Below are positions 17,301-24,532 of a stretch of 39,616 bases of DNA, piece by piece. Origin of the DNA: a virus. The notes under the pieces are model-generated. The model saw only the letters and a list, made by a program, of their open reading frames with translations. It had not been told where the DNA came from and ran no database searches. The DNA lies in the IMG/VR virus record IMGVR_UViG_3300045780_000002, positions 1 through 39,616 of that record, one strand, 5' to 3'. Both the position numbers and the translations under genes were made by a program. Within the stretch, counting starts at the first letter, position 1. Each line of letters starts with the position of its first letter.

Positions 17301-18051
17301 ACTGATATAACTGGGATGATCCGCTTGTTCGGGATAAGTGTGCCGCAAGATATTCAGATAGCACATTTGCTTGTTGCGATTGATACCGCCCTCCATGCAA
17401 GAAATTCCCGTTGGATTGATGGAGAGCCCATCCTTGCGGCCTCACGCCTCCTGGTGCTACCCCAAGCGTGGTGGAAAGGTTCGCAAATATAGCATCCGCG
17501 CTGGAACTTGATATACCTGTGGAGAAAAACGGATATTCGAACGGCGTAAATCCCGTGGGAATATGCGTGAAAGGACCGGTAACCGTTCCGCCTGGAGCTA
17601 CGATGTTGCCGAACGCTCCTTGCACCGTGATCGCGCCCGTGCCGCCTTGGTTAATCTGCACCGGGGCAGTAAGACCGCCGCCGCCACTAAATGAAAATCC
17701 CGGATAAATACCCGTTAGTGTCATCGGAGTTTTATAAACATTCGGTGTAATTCCCCCGCTGAACGTTACATCGTATCCTTGGTTTACTGCCGCGTAAATT
17801 GGAGGTATAGAACCATCAGATTTTGCTTGTAATGGAGTTTGAGGATTCGTTGTTGCTATCGTTGTCGTTCCTGTTAGAAACACACTAACCTGGCAATATG
17901 GCACTACGCCCTGTAAATAGTTGCTAGATTTCAAACCTGACGTTACTGCCTGAGTCCCGTTCTGAATGCAATCATAGACAGGGAGAGCCGCCGTCTGACC
18001 ATAGGCCAGAGAAGTGAAAAATAACAATCCTAGTGCCAAATATCTTTTCAT
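14311..18051 (-). CDS. Very large fibre-like protein with signal peptide
   Basis: 1246 aa from the ATG with GGGAG at 7-nt spacing (a TTG 6 nt earlier is too close). It begins with a signal peptide: KRYLALGLLFFTSLA then YGQ. Next is a domain (VSVFLTGTTTIATTNPQTPL then YDVTFSGG) like N-terminal beta domains of phage receptor-binding proteins. The rest is G/S/T-rich beta, with repeated G-x-G-Y units and a region near residue 900 (HVHNVSNGPGLSAF) suggestive of a beta-helix. It could be a tail fibre or spike, or a surface adhesin carried as cargo. The signal peptide is odd for a virion protein. Confidence 0.65.
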   Translation of the reverse strand: MKRYLALGLLFFTSLAYGQTAALPVYDCIQNGTQAVTSGLKSSNYLQGVVPYCQVSVFLTGTTTIATTNPQTPLQAKSDGSIPPIYAAVNQGYDVTFSGGITPNVYKTPMTLTGIYPGFSFSGGGGLTAPVQINQGGTGAITVQGAFGNIVAPGGTVTGPFTHIPTGFTPFEYPFFSTGISSSSADAIFANLSTTLGVAPGGVRPQGWALHQSNGNFLHGGRYQSQQANVLSEYLAAHLSRTSGSSQLYQYYGVGLGEGDLIGVYGSIYCAGGMGKLSGGTSISACQAGQFVTATWPYVMTATLNSGLGSGNVLTYDGPSAMHENFSAGARTIWDVSKIVNTGTVTMSGNTATFSGAPSMSSLNPIGWLLISGSNAAGYAPVYNGSMNGATGQFLSFSNPGAIYAVSAPTGTGATGYLPGEILNIIQSGCTGAVATVSTVDGSGQPTSYILSTLPTGSGCAVANNLSTTVSTYAGSGTGALINITQITGVIGAAGSSCRIINFTGGTGATGPGSGGLTLELTGTNTIAANTPFTGIHPSAIWPGYNNLVNATGASMQNGTTTCAGNINLTPTSGPCQGDDVIIDGACWGHPQRVTAVNSSTSVTIENGYDIRLISANTASQPFVLIPATSVNDITLSTPTTTGGHGSGAMFTITSLGGGGSVGGVSPASSGQQYQAGDVLSLKQGTSASGGSVNVLTVDANGAILTDSVASGGVGYTTSGSFQSLGTFLNAVANGGSGITPATYQIYGTGGLSAGLTCATPPTTPSTGNLACAEIQIAVGSSGTVTSVVTIKSGGPVYTTAPTFTMTNSTLAVDGVTTAGCASTCPTFTGWLDTNAVSSFASGDTILQPPDHRVVMMDTQNIENSSYIDFAGGVHVHNVSNGPGLSAFTIDSNYAYDGGLGGHLYGLDMSAKDVKNYFFRLSFGNIKYSMAENMATVFGRSVWDWSTIIAPLGDDWSGANLEAMTTGTGQPSAVAPLFLKPSQSLCFGVHGSGICNVQLTGQVPTANTWLASSVTGYQPTFSGLPGYYAAVFTDNTTTDGALAFIPITNGVEEIIFAPNGSSAYSATAHVYQQAAGSITDAAQLLTRFNAGLHFSAADTTLTSSDGTGSRVVTIAPGGTISSSELPAGSTSYYSTWSPITFGGITSTGSGSQMTLAANITIVRLEVTANNLLTGCSTQPIVSIFDQTSSNILTSVTLSNGSSGPWDSGVISVSATAGHVLRYRMSTAGVGCSTPPTYTQATMQYHG

Positions 18052-18063
18052 ATTCAATCTCCC

Positions 18064-20223
18064 TTAGTCTTTTATCTCGTACATAAAGCACGTCTGACCC
18101 GTCGTAGATGTTAGAGTTACCGTGAAACTCGTTCCCGCAACAACTCCCGATATGGTATACGGAGTTGTTAAAAGTGGTGCTACGCAAGTTGGGGTGGATG
18201 GTAGATCAGACGCAAACGTGATCGGAATCAGAAAGATTCTGCTGTGCGTCGTTACCGCCGTTGTATTCACCGTGTAGGTTGCCGTTAGGGTTGGGATGAC
18301 GAACGCGCCCGCCGATGCGGACCCGCAAGCACCCGGAGATGCCGCATTGATTGCACAGTTGGTTGCTGTCGAGTACGTAGCTGCTGATTCGTTGCCCACT
18401 ACTGCTAATCCAGTTGCGTTGATTGTTGCTGCCAATTGAGTTGTAGTCGTTCCTCCGACGTTGAAGGTAATCACCTTGCCCGTGTTGGCCGTGGCGATAT
18501 TCAAGTTGTCGGTGGACGCATACATGTAGCAGTCATCAGCCGCGCCGGAATTGTACGCCGCCTGGTTGTAGGTGGACGAGTTGCAGCCTACGTCAAGGTA
18601 GTGGGTGGTCTGCGATCCATTGTCAGAAGTGGCAACTAAATCGCTCGAAGCAGCGTTGTCAGAGGATGTATTCATTACGTTGATCTGGGTGGTGTTGGCA
18701 ACGTTGCTCTCTGTGGCGTTGATGACCGCGCCCACCAGCGGAGTGACGGACCCAGCTTGAAAGTTTGCAGCCTGGAATCCAGTGAGTCCAGTAGTGCCAG
18801 TCTGCGTGAGCGCCAAAGTTGCGGTGGGGTTAGTCCCCGGAGCGCCCATCACGTTTTGCAGACAAGACGCTTCCGTACCCTGAGTACCCGCACCGCTTCC
18901 GTAATTATTAGTCAAGCAAAACTTCGGGGAGTTTACAGCCGCCGTAGACTGAATTACGGGTGAGCCTGTCGAGCAAGTAGACCCTGCCGCATTGGTCACG
19001 GCAATGTATGTCGCAGAACTGGCAATCACAGGGAAAGTCGTGCCGTTGTTTGCCGTGCAAGTCGTGAAACCAGATACGGTCACAGCCGGAATTCCCGCAT
19101 AAGCTCCGGCAGGGAAACCAACAGCCATCGCACCGCCCGTAATCGTGCCAGCAAGAGACGTGGTGGAAGCAGCGCTGACCACGGTTGATCCTGCCGCCGC
19201 TGTTTCGGTGACGCCCCACCAGTTCGTGTAGGTAATCGCAGAAGTGCTGGCTGCTGTCAAAATAAATACGCCGTTATTGCTCGGTGTAGTCAAGCCGGAA
19301 ACTGTCACGGCATACCCGGTTGCGAGAGAACCCGGAAAGGTGCCAGTAATCGTGACCGTGCCGGAGCTTCCATAAGACCCGGTGTAGGCCACGGCGTAGC
19401 CTGTAGTAGTCTGGCTAGAAGCAGCCTGTTGCGTGGCCGCAGTCAAAGTCAACGTCGCGCCAATTATCGGCAAAGCGTTTTGAAGAAGTTCCTGTGGCGC
19501 ATTGGCAACATTTGTGTACTGCGCCAGGATATTGCTTGGCTGTGTCCCATTCAAAGAGATGTAGACCGCCTTGTTTGCTACCCCGTTAGCAAGGTACATA
19601 TTGCCCGCCGTGGAAAGCAAACTTGTATCCCCCGCGAGTCCGATATTAAAAGCAGACGGGCAGTTGAAACCTGAATTGTTAATTCCTAGCCACATGAATC
19701 CGAGAGTATTTGTGCCTGTATCCTGCGTAGCTGAGTATCCAGACTGAGAGCATACTCCACTATTGAAATTCTGGATGTTCGTCTGCACGATTCCGGCGTA
19801 ATTCTGTCCGATACTCAACCAATTTCCAGCACCCAGAGAAGCATTGCTGCTTCCTAAATTCAGTCCGATTCCTGGAGTCCAAGTATGGTTCGCATCGAAC
19901 CCAGTAGTACCCGTTCCCGTCTGATACGGAATTTGGTAGATCGCTCCGCCCGCTAGATTAGTTGCTGTACCCGACGCACCAGCCGTAAGCACAGCCCACG
20001 TACCAGTTCCCGCCGTAATGTTTTGGCAGGAATACTGTAACCCGGTCGTCACTACCTGCTGATTAGCCACACCCTGAGCGCAAGCTCCAGATGGTGCGCT
20101 GCTTACACTAACGGCTCCTCCGTAAACGGTAAGGCTTCCATAGTTTCCTACTCCAACTTGTCCGTTTTGCGCATAGGAAACAGCACAAATCATCAACACC
20201 GCAACTAAGAGAATCCTTTTCAT
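18064..20223 (-). CDS. Large fibre/adhesin-like protein with signal peptide
   Basis: 719 aa. It starts MKRILLVAVLMICAVSYAQ, a typical Sec signal peptide with SYA-Q as a likely cleavage site. The body is G/A/T/S/N-rich beta with Ig-like insertions (GTVTITGTFPGSLATGYAVT). The C-terminal 100 residues (FVIPTLTATYTVNTTAVTTH and later TCFMYEIKD) resemble C-terminal domains of phage fibre proteins. It lies between the short virion protein gene and the giant fibre gene, each separated by 4-6 nt, so all three are co-expressed. Confidence 0.65.
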   Translation of the reverse strand: MKRILLVAVLMICAVSYAQNGQVGVGNYGSLTVYGGAVSVSSAPSGACAQGVANQQVVTTGLQYSCQNITAGTGTWAVLTAGASGTATNLAGGAIYQIPYQTGTGTTGFDANHTWTPGIGLNLGSSNASLGAGNWLSIGQNYAGIVQTNIQNFNSGVCSQSGYSATQDTGTNTLGFMWLGINNSGFNCPSAFNIGLAGDTSLLSTAGNMYLANGVANKAVYISLNGTQPSNILAQYTNVANAPQELLQNALPIIGATLTLTAATQQAASSQTTTGYAVAYTGSYGSSGTVTITGTFPGSLATGYAVTVSGLTTPSNNGVFILTAASTSAITYTNWWGVTETAAAGSTVVSAASTTSLAGTITGGAMAVGFPAGAYAGIPAVTVSGFTTCTANNGTTFPVIASSATYIAVTNAAGSTCSTGSPVIQSTAAVNSPKFCLTNNYGSGAGTQGTEASCLQNVMGAPGTNPTATLALTQTGTTGLTGFQAANFQAGSVTPLVGAVINATESNVANTTQINVMNTSSDNAASSDLVATSDNGSQTTHYLDVGCNSSTYNQAAYNSGAADDCYMYASTDNLNIATANTGKVITFNVGGTTTTQLAATINATGLAVVGNESAATYSTATNCAINAASPGACGSASAGAFVIPTLTATYTVNTTAVTTHSRIFLIPITFASDLPSTPTCVAPLLTTPYTISGVVAGTSFTVTLTSTTGQTCFMYEIKD

Positions 20224-20227
20224 CGTC

Positions 20228-20614
20228 CTACCTCGTCAACAAAACCGTCATTGTTACTGTTGCATAATTCGCCAAAGCAACTACTTTCACGCGAGTAAAC
20301 CTTGCCCAGAAAGACGGAAGTTCAATCCTTCCTACGTTTCCCGCATTTATCGTTCCTGTCGTTAAACTTGCAATCGTTACATAGTGCGAGTCTTGGTCTA
20401 TATCCGCTGTCTGCACGTCAATTTCAAACGCTCCAGGCGCTCCACTAAACGCTATGTCAAACGATATTCCCCACGGATAAAAGATTCCTGGAATACGAGA
20501 AATCATGCACGCTACACTAGACTCGCCAACATACACAGACTCATTCTGAAACAAATAAGTCTGCGCTCCTTGCGCTATCAACGTCGCTTGTCCCGGACTT
20601 GCATAAGGTGGCAT
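20228..20614 (-). CDS. Small virion-associated protein, 128 aa
   Basis: AGGAGG precedes the ATG. A compact beta-rich protein (QGAQTYLFQNESVYVGESSV, then FDIAFSGAPGAFEIDVQTAD, then RFTRVKVVALANYATVTM) that reads like a small jelly-roll or Ig-like domain, as in decoration, baseplate-like or fibre-attachment proteins. No signal peptide, unlike the next two genes. Position after the adaptor and before the fibres suggests a tail or fibre connector. Confidence 0.6.
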   Translation of the reverse strand: MPPYASPGQATLIAQGAQTYLFQNESVYVGESSVACMISRIPGIFYPWGISFDIAFSGAPGAFEIDVQTADIDQDSHYVTIASLTTGTINAGNVGRIELPSFWARFTRVKVVALANYATVTMTVLLTR

Positions 20615-20626
20615 TTTTGTTTCCTC

Positions 20627-21865
20627 CTACCAACCTACGTTGGCTTGGTTCCCTGTGTATGAATCTGGTTGCCCGTCACACGGAGCGTTCATGCGGGCCT
20701 TGGTGAAGTAAAGTTCCATCAAATTTCTATCCGCGATACGTGCTTGTCTCAACAAATCCTTATACTCTTCGTGATAGGCCTTTGCCAAAAACTGCCAGTT
20801 TGCGCCAGACCCGCGTTCCATATCGTCGCCTTTGGAACCTTCCTTCCAAAGACAGCACATTTCGTAAGTCCTTTGTCTTACCAATTCTTCACTTAAAGGA
20901 TAAGCAATCGTGTCGTTCGGATTTACTAGCGGTGGTAAGTTGCATTGGCATTGGAATGTGTAGCTTAAAATCGAAATTGGGTGCGGCCATAATTCCACCA
21001 AAAGCTGACCATATGTTGCGCTTCCTGGCCTCGTATCAGTTCCATACGGAACTACGGCAGTTGGCTGATCGAATATTTCGCGCTGGGCGTCTTCTACGGA
21101 GAGGTCGATCTGCGTCCAACTCCACCAGTCCATCTGCTCATTATTTTGCGTATCGCGAATATCCATCCATTTACGGAATCCAACAGGACAAGGATAATAA
21201 GCCTGGTACACGCAATATTGTCCGTTCGTCTGTGCCGGTTCTACCCAGAGACGGTCGGTTGTTATTGTTGCAATCAATGTAACAGAAAATGTAGCAGCCG
21301 TTCCGCCTTCAGAGAACGTCACATATGGCGTTGTATAGCCGCTCCCTGCCGTCAGAACGATGGGCGGTAGGGTAACCGTCCCATTGGCGTTCACAGTGAC
21401 AGAGAGCGTGGCTCCTGCGCCTATGGATGGGTCAAGAACGGGTACCGTATACGTTCCTGGGGTTTGGCCTAATCCTGGAGTCAAAACTGTAGCGTAAGCA
21501 ACCGTGCCGTTATTTCCTACCCAGATGATGTTGTACAGGCTGTAGTAGGGAACGCGGATTTGCTGCTGCGTCAATAATGGCGGATACGGAACATTCGCAG
21601 TCCAAGCCGCTGTAGCGACAGCATCGGCTGTGATCGTGTTTGTGAATGGAACTACTGTAATTGTTCCGGGACTCAAGAAATTCGTTCCGGCGTTCGGTCC
21701 ACCTAGAAGTGAAGGGGTTAACCAGCCTCCAGTGACGTTCTGGAAACTCCAGACGTTTTCCATCTGTATCTTCGTGTATGCTTCGTTAATTCTGGTCGCG
21801 GCTAGTCCCCTATTCATGCCTGAAAAGGTTCCCAGCACATCTTGAATGATATTCTGAAACGCCAC
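20627..21865 (-). CDS. Head-tail adaptor / tubular-type protein
   Basis: 412 aa. The N-terminus (NRGLAATRINEAYTKIQMEN then VWSFQNV) and the C-terminal helices (LAKAYHEEYKDLLRQARIAD) are typical of adaptor or gp4-like ring proteins that join portal to tail. Between them, about residues 120-205, is an inserted beta domain with GSGYTTPYVTFSEGGTAATF, the same type of unit found in neighbouring virion proteins. Its neighbours are small basic and head proteins. Role by family resemblance and position. Confidence 0.7.
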   Translation of the reverse strand: MAFQNIIQDVLGTFSGMNRGLAATRINEAYTKIQMENVWSFQNVTGGWLTPSLLGGPNAGTNFLSPGTITVVPFTNTITADAVATAAWTANVPYPPLLTQQQIRVPYYSLYNIIWVGNNGTVAYATVLTPGLGQTPGTYTVPVLDPSIGAGATLSVTVNANGTVTLPPIVLTAGSGYTTPYVTFSEGGTAATFSVTLIATITTDRLWVEPAQTNGQYCVYQAYYPCPVGFRKWMDIRDTQNNEQMDWWSWTQIDLSVEDAQREIFDQPTAVVPYGTDTRPGSATYGQLLVELWPHPISILSYTFQCQCNLPPLVNPNDTIAYPLSEELVRQRTYEMCCLWKEGSKGDDMERGSGANWQFLAKAYHEEYKDLLRQARIADRNLMELYFTKARMNAPCDGQPDSYTGNQANVGW

Positions 21866-21878
21866 GTCTCATCACTCC

Positions 21879-22226
21879 CTACTTGCCTGCAACCCGTTTC
21901 CGCGTAGTTTTCTTCCGCGTCTGTGGCTTCTTTGCCACACTTTTTGGCTTTGGTCCTGCTACGCGCTTCTTGCTCGAATCTTTCTCATGCTTATTCCAAG
22001 CGTCCTCGTTTTTCAGATGAGCTTGCTTTTCCCTGATATTGTCTTCTTTGTTGCCTGGAGTTTCGTATTCATGACTGTAACCCGCGTATTGTTTCTCAGC
22101 TTGTTTCCGATAACGACCATGCTTCCACTTTTCCGTAGAACCCTTCCCGTAGTATTCTCCTTTGGTTATTCCATAGGGAATATCTGATTTAACGGAAGGT
22201 TTCTTTGTGGATTTCTTAGTCGCCAT
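21879..22226 (-). CDS. Small basic protein with two RVAG motifs
   Basis: 115 aa, very rich in K (also G, Y, H, E). The N-terminal part includes IPYGITKGEYYGKGSTEKWK. One motif KKRVAGPKPK lies about residue 86 and the protein ends RKKTTRKRVAGK. No membrane or catalytic features. It lies 7 nt after the stop of the next basic gene, in a block of four small genes between head proteins and the adaptor. Its tail is nearly the same as those at 22233, 11139 and 10832. Confidence 0.75.
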   Translation of the reverse strand: MATKKSTKKPSVKSDIPYGITKGEYYGKGSTEKWKHGRYRKQAEKQYAGYSHEYETPGNKEDNIREKQAHLKNEDAWNKHEKDSSKKRVAGPKPKSVAKKPQTRKKTTRKRVAGK

Positions 22227-22232
22227 AGGACA

Positions 22233-22472
22233 CTACTTTCCCGCAACGCGCTTGTGAGTCTTCTTGTGGTTCACTGGCTTCTTCGCCGCAATCGCAACCT
22301 TTGCCAATCCGCCAACAATCTTCTTGCTACCCGCTGTACCACCCTTGATCGTAGCGTGTTTCTTCCCATTCTTCTTGCGGTTGTGAACCTTATGAGCCAC
22401 CGCTGGATTATCAGGAAAATGCGCGTCATCCCCATCTTCCATGCTCTTCTTGCTCATTTTCATCTTTGCCAT
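22233..22472 (-). CDS. Small basic protein with KRVAGK tail
   Basis: 79 aa, SD GGAGG before MAKMKMSKKSMEDGDD. A short acidic patch (EDGDDAHFPDNP) is followed by a K/H/G-rich region and an end HKKTHKRVAGK. This charge pattern, acidic then strongly basic, recurs among the small proteins of this phage. Possible role in capsid-internal DNA packing or in binding nucleic acids; unproven. Confidence 0.75.
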   Translation of the reverse strand: MAKMKMSKKSMEDGDDAHFPDNPAVAHKVHNRKKNGKKHATIKGGTAGSKKIVGGLAKVAIAAKKPVNHKKTHKRVAGK

Positions 22473-22487
22473 GATTCCTCCTCCGTC

Positions 22488-22667
22488 TTAATCTTCTTTT
22501 TCGTTGGCGGGAACTCCCTGTCGGTAATACTTCGGGAACTCTTCGTTAGTCTTCCTAGCAAGGTCAATTTCGCCTGATGCTTTGGTTCCGCCAACGACAT
22601 AATTTGTCGGCGTAATTTTCGCAGCAGACCCTCCGCCATACGTGTTGTAGATGCTCTTGGTCGCCAT
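22488..22667 (-). CDS. Small hypothetical protein, 59 aa
   Basis: MATKSIYNTYGGGSAAKITP then YVVGGTKASGEIDLARK, ending PANEKED. The second of two adjacent ATGs is preferred because AGGAG is 5 nt before it (only 2 nt before the first). Unlike its neighbours it is not strongly basic; Gly- and Tyr-rich with an acidic end. It is embedded in the basic-gene block. No family recognised. Confidence 0.65.
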   Translation of the reverse strand: MATKSIYNTYGGGSAAKITPTNYVVGGTKASGEIDLARKTNEEFPKYYRQGVPANEKED

Positions 22668-22679
22668 CATTGCTCCTAG

Positions 22680-22850
22680 TTACTTGAGGATAGTTTTCTT
22701 GCCAGACTTCTTTTTGCCACCAACTTTCACTTTTCCTGTTCCTTTGTGAACATGGATCGTCGAATGACCTTTGATATGGTGGTTGGCCTTCACTGTGTGC
22801 TTTGCGTGGCTTGGCGATGGTGTCTTGTGAATCTTAGATTTCGTGGGCAT
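22680..22850 (-). CDS. Small basic His/Lys-rich protein
   Basis: 56 aa from the ATG at 22850 (MPTKSKIHKTPSPSHAKHTV and on to GGKKKSGKKTILK). It has nine His and many Lys. AAAGGAG lies 7 nt before the ATG. The 19 nt spanning SD and start are identical to those of the 27188 gene, and both genes follow a hairpin. The longer in-frame start upstream would run through the SD and is rejected. A histone-like or protamine-like role is possible. Confidence 0.7.
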   Translation of the reverse strand: MPTKSKIHKTPSPSHAKHTVKANHHIKGHSTIHVHKGTGKVKVGGKKKSGKKTILK

Positions 22851-22897
22851 TGTGTTTCTCCTTTTCGTTTGGTACTTATTCAAAATCCTTGTCTTAC

Positions 22898-22942
22898 CGA
22901 AAACGCCCCCTGCGATTACCCTTCCGGGACCACAGAGGGCGT
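22898..22942 (-). terminator. Stem-loop, possible weak terminator
   Basis: Arms 22942-22933 (ACGCCCTCTG on the minus strand) and 22912-22903 (CAGGGGGCGT) pair over 10 positions with one mismatch, loop 20 nt, followed by TTTTCGG. The long loop and short U run make it a weak terminator or a processing/stability hairpin. It follows the stop of the 22991 gene. Confidence 0.5.
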
Positions 22943-22990
22943 AAGTGTCTGTCCACCGGGAGAGGATAGAATCAGACCTTGTGTTAAAAC

Positions 22991-23545
22991 TTAGTATTCA
23001 CCACCAAAACCTGCAAGCTGTATAGTTTCAGCCGATAGGTTGGTTCCTGCTGGAACTTCAATACCGTTTACTATGCCAATCGTTGCGGTAAGCGTTGGAG
23101 GAGTTCCACCAGTGGCAGCGCTCACTGTGGGAACAGACAAATACCCTGAACCAGACGATGTTATATTAATAGCAGTCACAGCAGAAGTCGAAACCGTGAT
23201 AGTACCTGTCGCGTTTCCAGTAGAGAACGTGAGCGCATAAGTTCCAGCAGTCATTCCAGAACCGCCCGAAGAACTAACACCATCCACGCCAAGTTGATTA
23301 CCCGCATAGACCCACTTAAGTTTCCAAGTTGGTCGTACTCCAGATGAACTTTGTGCAGGAACAACAGCGTAGTTTCCGCTAAGAGATAACACATCAGACG
23401 TAATCGTATCAATGTATGTGTGAGAAGGCGAGAGTTGCGATGGATCGCCTCCTAAAACATAAGACGCAGGTCCGTTACCGTACCCTACCCACGCGAATCT
23501 CCGACCAATCAAATCTGGGTAACCAGGAATTAGTGTTATCAGCAT
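22991..23545 (-). CDS. Virion-associated protein with beta repeat domain
   Basis: 184 aa; GGAG upstream. N-terminus (PGYPDLIGRRFAWVGYGNGP) is compact; residues about 95-165 contain GMTAGTYALTF, then SSGSGYLSVPTVSAATGGTP, the same GxGYxxxPTVxxxxGGTPPT domain seen in the 23604 protein and others. Downstream of the capsid gene and a hairpin. Likely a head decoration or neck protein; uncertain. Confidence 0.6.
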   Translation of the reverse strand: MLITLIPGYPDLIGRRFAWVGYGNGPASYVLGGDPSQLSPSHTYIDTITSDVLSLSGNYAVVPAQSSSGVRPTWKLKWVYAGNQLGVDGVSSSGGSGMTAGTYALTFSTGNATGTITVSTSAVTAINITSSGSGYLSVPTVSAATGGTPPTLTATIGIVNGIEVPAGTNLSAETIQLAGFGGEY

Positions 23546-23570
23546 GATTTCTCCTTACTGCAAAACTTGC

Positions 23571-23591
23571 GGGGCGGTATTTCACCGCCCC
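23571..23591 (-). terminator. GC-rich hairpin between two head genes
   Basis: GGGGCGGT and ACCGCCCC (8-bp perfect arms, 5-nt loop) lie just after the stop of the 23604 gene. On the minus strand it is followed by GCAAGTTTTGC rather than a U run, so a stability or processing hairpin is as likely as a terminator. Confidence 0.45.
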
Positions 23592-23603
23592 ATCCATTAA
23601 TGA

Positions 23604-24449
23604 TTAGTCTTGGACCGTTGGACCGTTAAGAAGAACCTTGAATGGCGTGATTGCCGTATTTGTAACGGCCACTCCGTCAAGGACGTATCCAATTGCGTAT
23701 AGGGTGAAAGTAGTGCTCGAAGTTGTCATCAATCCAATTGGGGATGATGAAGCCGCGATAGCAAATGTACCTGCGGTTTGAAGTACTGTCGCAGCATCCA
23801 ACACAGTAGCAATTCCAAGTTCCTGCACAAATCCATAGTTGCCCGGTGTAATTGAGTTCAAGAACACCACAGGGCGAACTAGCACACCATTTGAAGACGC
23901 AATATCTGCGCTGGTAACTTGATTGACTGCGTACCCCATCTGAACATTAAGAGTAGGAGGAGTTCCGCCAGTTCCAGTAATCGTTGCAGTTGGGAGTGAG
24001 GTAAATCCAACACCCGGAGTCAACAATGTGATTGCTACAGTCGTTGCAGTCAGCACAACAACTTGGTATGTTGCCTGAGTCGTAGCACCACCGCCTGATG
24101 TGGTTCCTGTAACAGAGGTTCCTACTGTCATACCGGAACCAGCTACAAGCTGCACAATGTTCTGGACAAACTGACCTGGTTGAATATAGCCAACCGTACC
24201 AGCCTTGACGTTAGCAGCGGTAGCGTTCGATGCTACATACACATAACGATACCGACCAGCGTGCAACAGTCCATTTGTCGGATAGGACAGTTGATTAGCT
24301 TCCTGCTCCGTAAGGTCGAAGTAGTCACCAAGATTCAATCCACCACCCGCATACTGGAGGCCAGTGATCGGATCGCTCATGCCTGACTGCGACACGCTAT
24401 TCACGTTGTTAAGAGGACCAAATGTTGGCAATGCTTGTTGAAGTGGCAT
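23604..24449 (-). CDS. Capsid-associated structural protein
   Basis: 281 aa, directly after the major capsid gene. A typical start (MPLQQALPTFGPLNNVNSVS), aromatic and hydrophilic middle (YFDLTEQEANQLSYPTNGLL), and a beta insertion with GVGFTSLPTATITGTGGTPP matching the shared unit of nearby virion proteins. C-terminal strands (AIGYVLDGVAVTNTAITPF). Probably a decoration, capsid-stabilising or head-fibre protein. Position supports a head role; no specific family named. Confidence 0.65.
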   Translation of the reverse strand: MPLQQALPTFGPLNNVNSVSQSGMSDPITGLQYAGGGLNLGDYFDLTEQEANQLSYPTNGLLHAGRYRYVYVASNATAANVKAGTVGYIQPGQFVQNIVQLVAGSGMTVGTSVTGTTSGGGATTQATYQVVVLTATTVAITLLTPGVGFTSLPTATITGTGGTPPTLNVQMGYAVNQVTSADIASSNGVLVRPVVFLNSITPGNYGFVQELGIATVLDAATVLQTAGTFAIAASSSPIGLMTTSSTTFTLYAIGYVLDGVAVTNTAITPFKVLLNGPTVQD

Positions 24450-24493
24450 CGTAAATCTCCTTGACTACATTCTCGAAATCAAACTTGTTGTCA

Positions 24494-24525
24494 GCCTGAC
24501 TGCCTAATTACTCAAACAGTCAGGC
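24494..24525 (-). terminator. Perfect 9-bp hairpin after the major capsid gene
   Basis: GCCTGACTG (24494-24502) and CAGTCAGGC (24517-24525) form a perfect inverted repeat with a 14-nt loop, in the gap right after the capsid stop. No U run follows on the minus strand, so it may protect or process the capsid transcript or terminate only in part. Confidence 0.5.
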
Positions 24526-24532
24526 GTTAATC

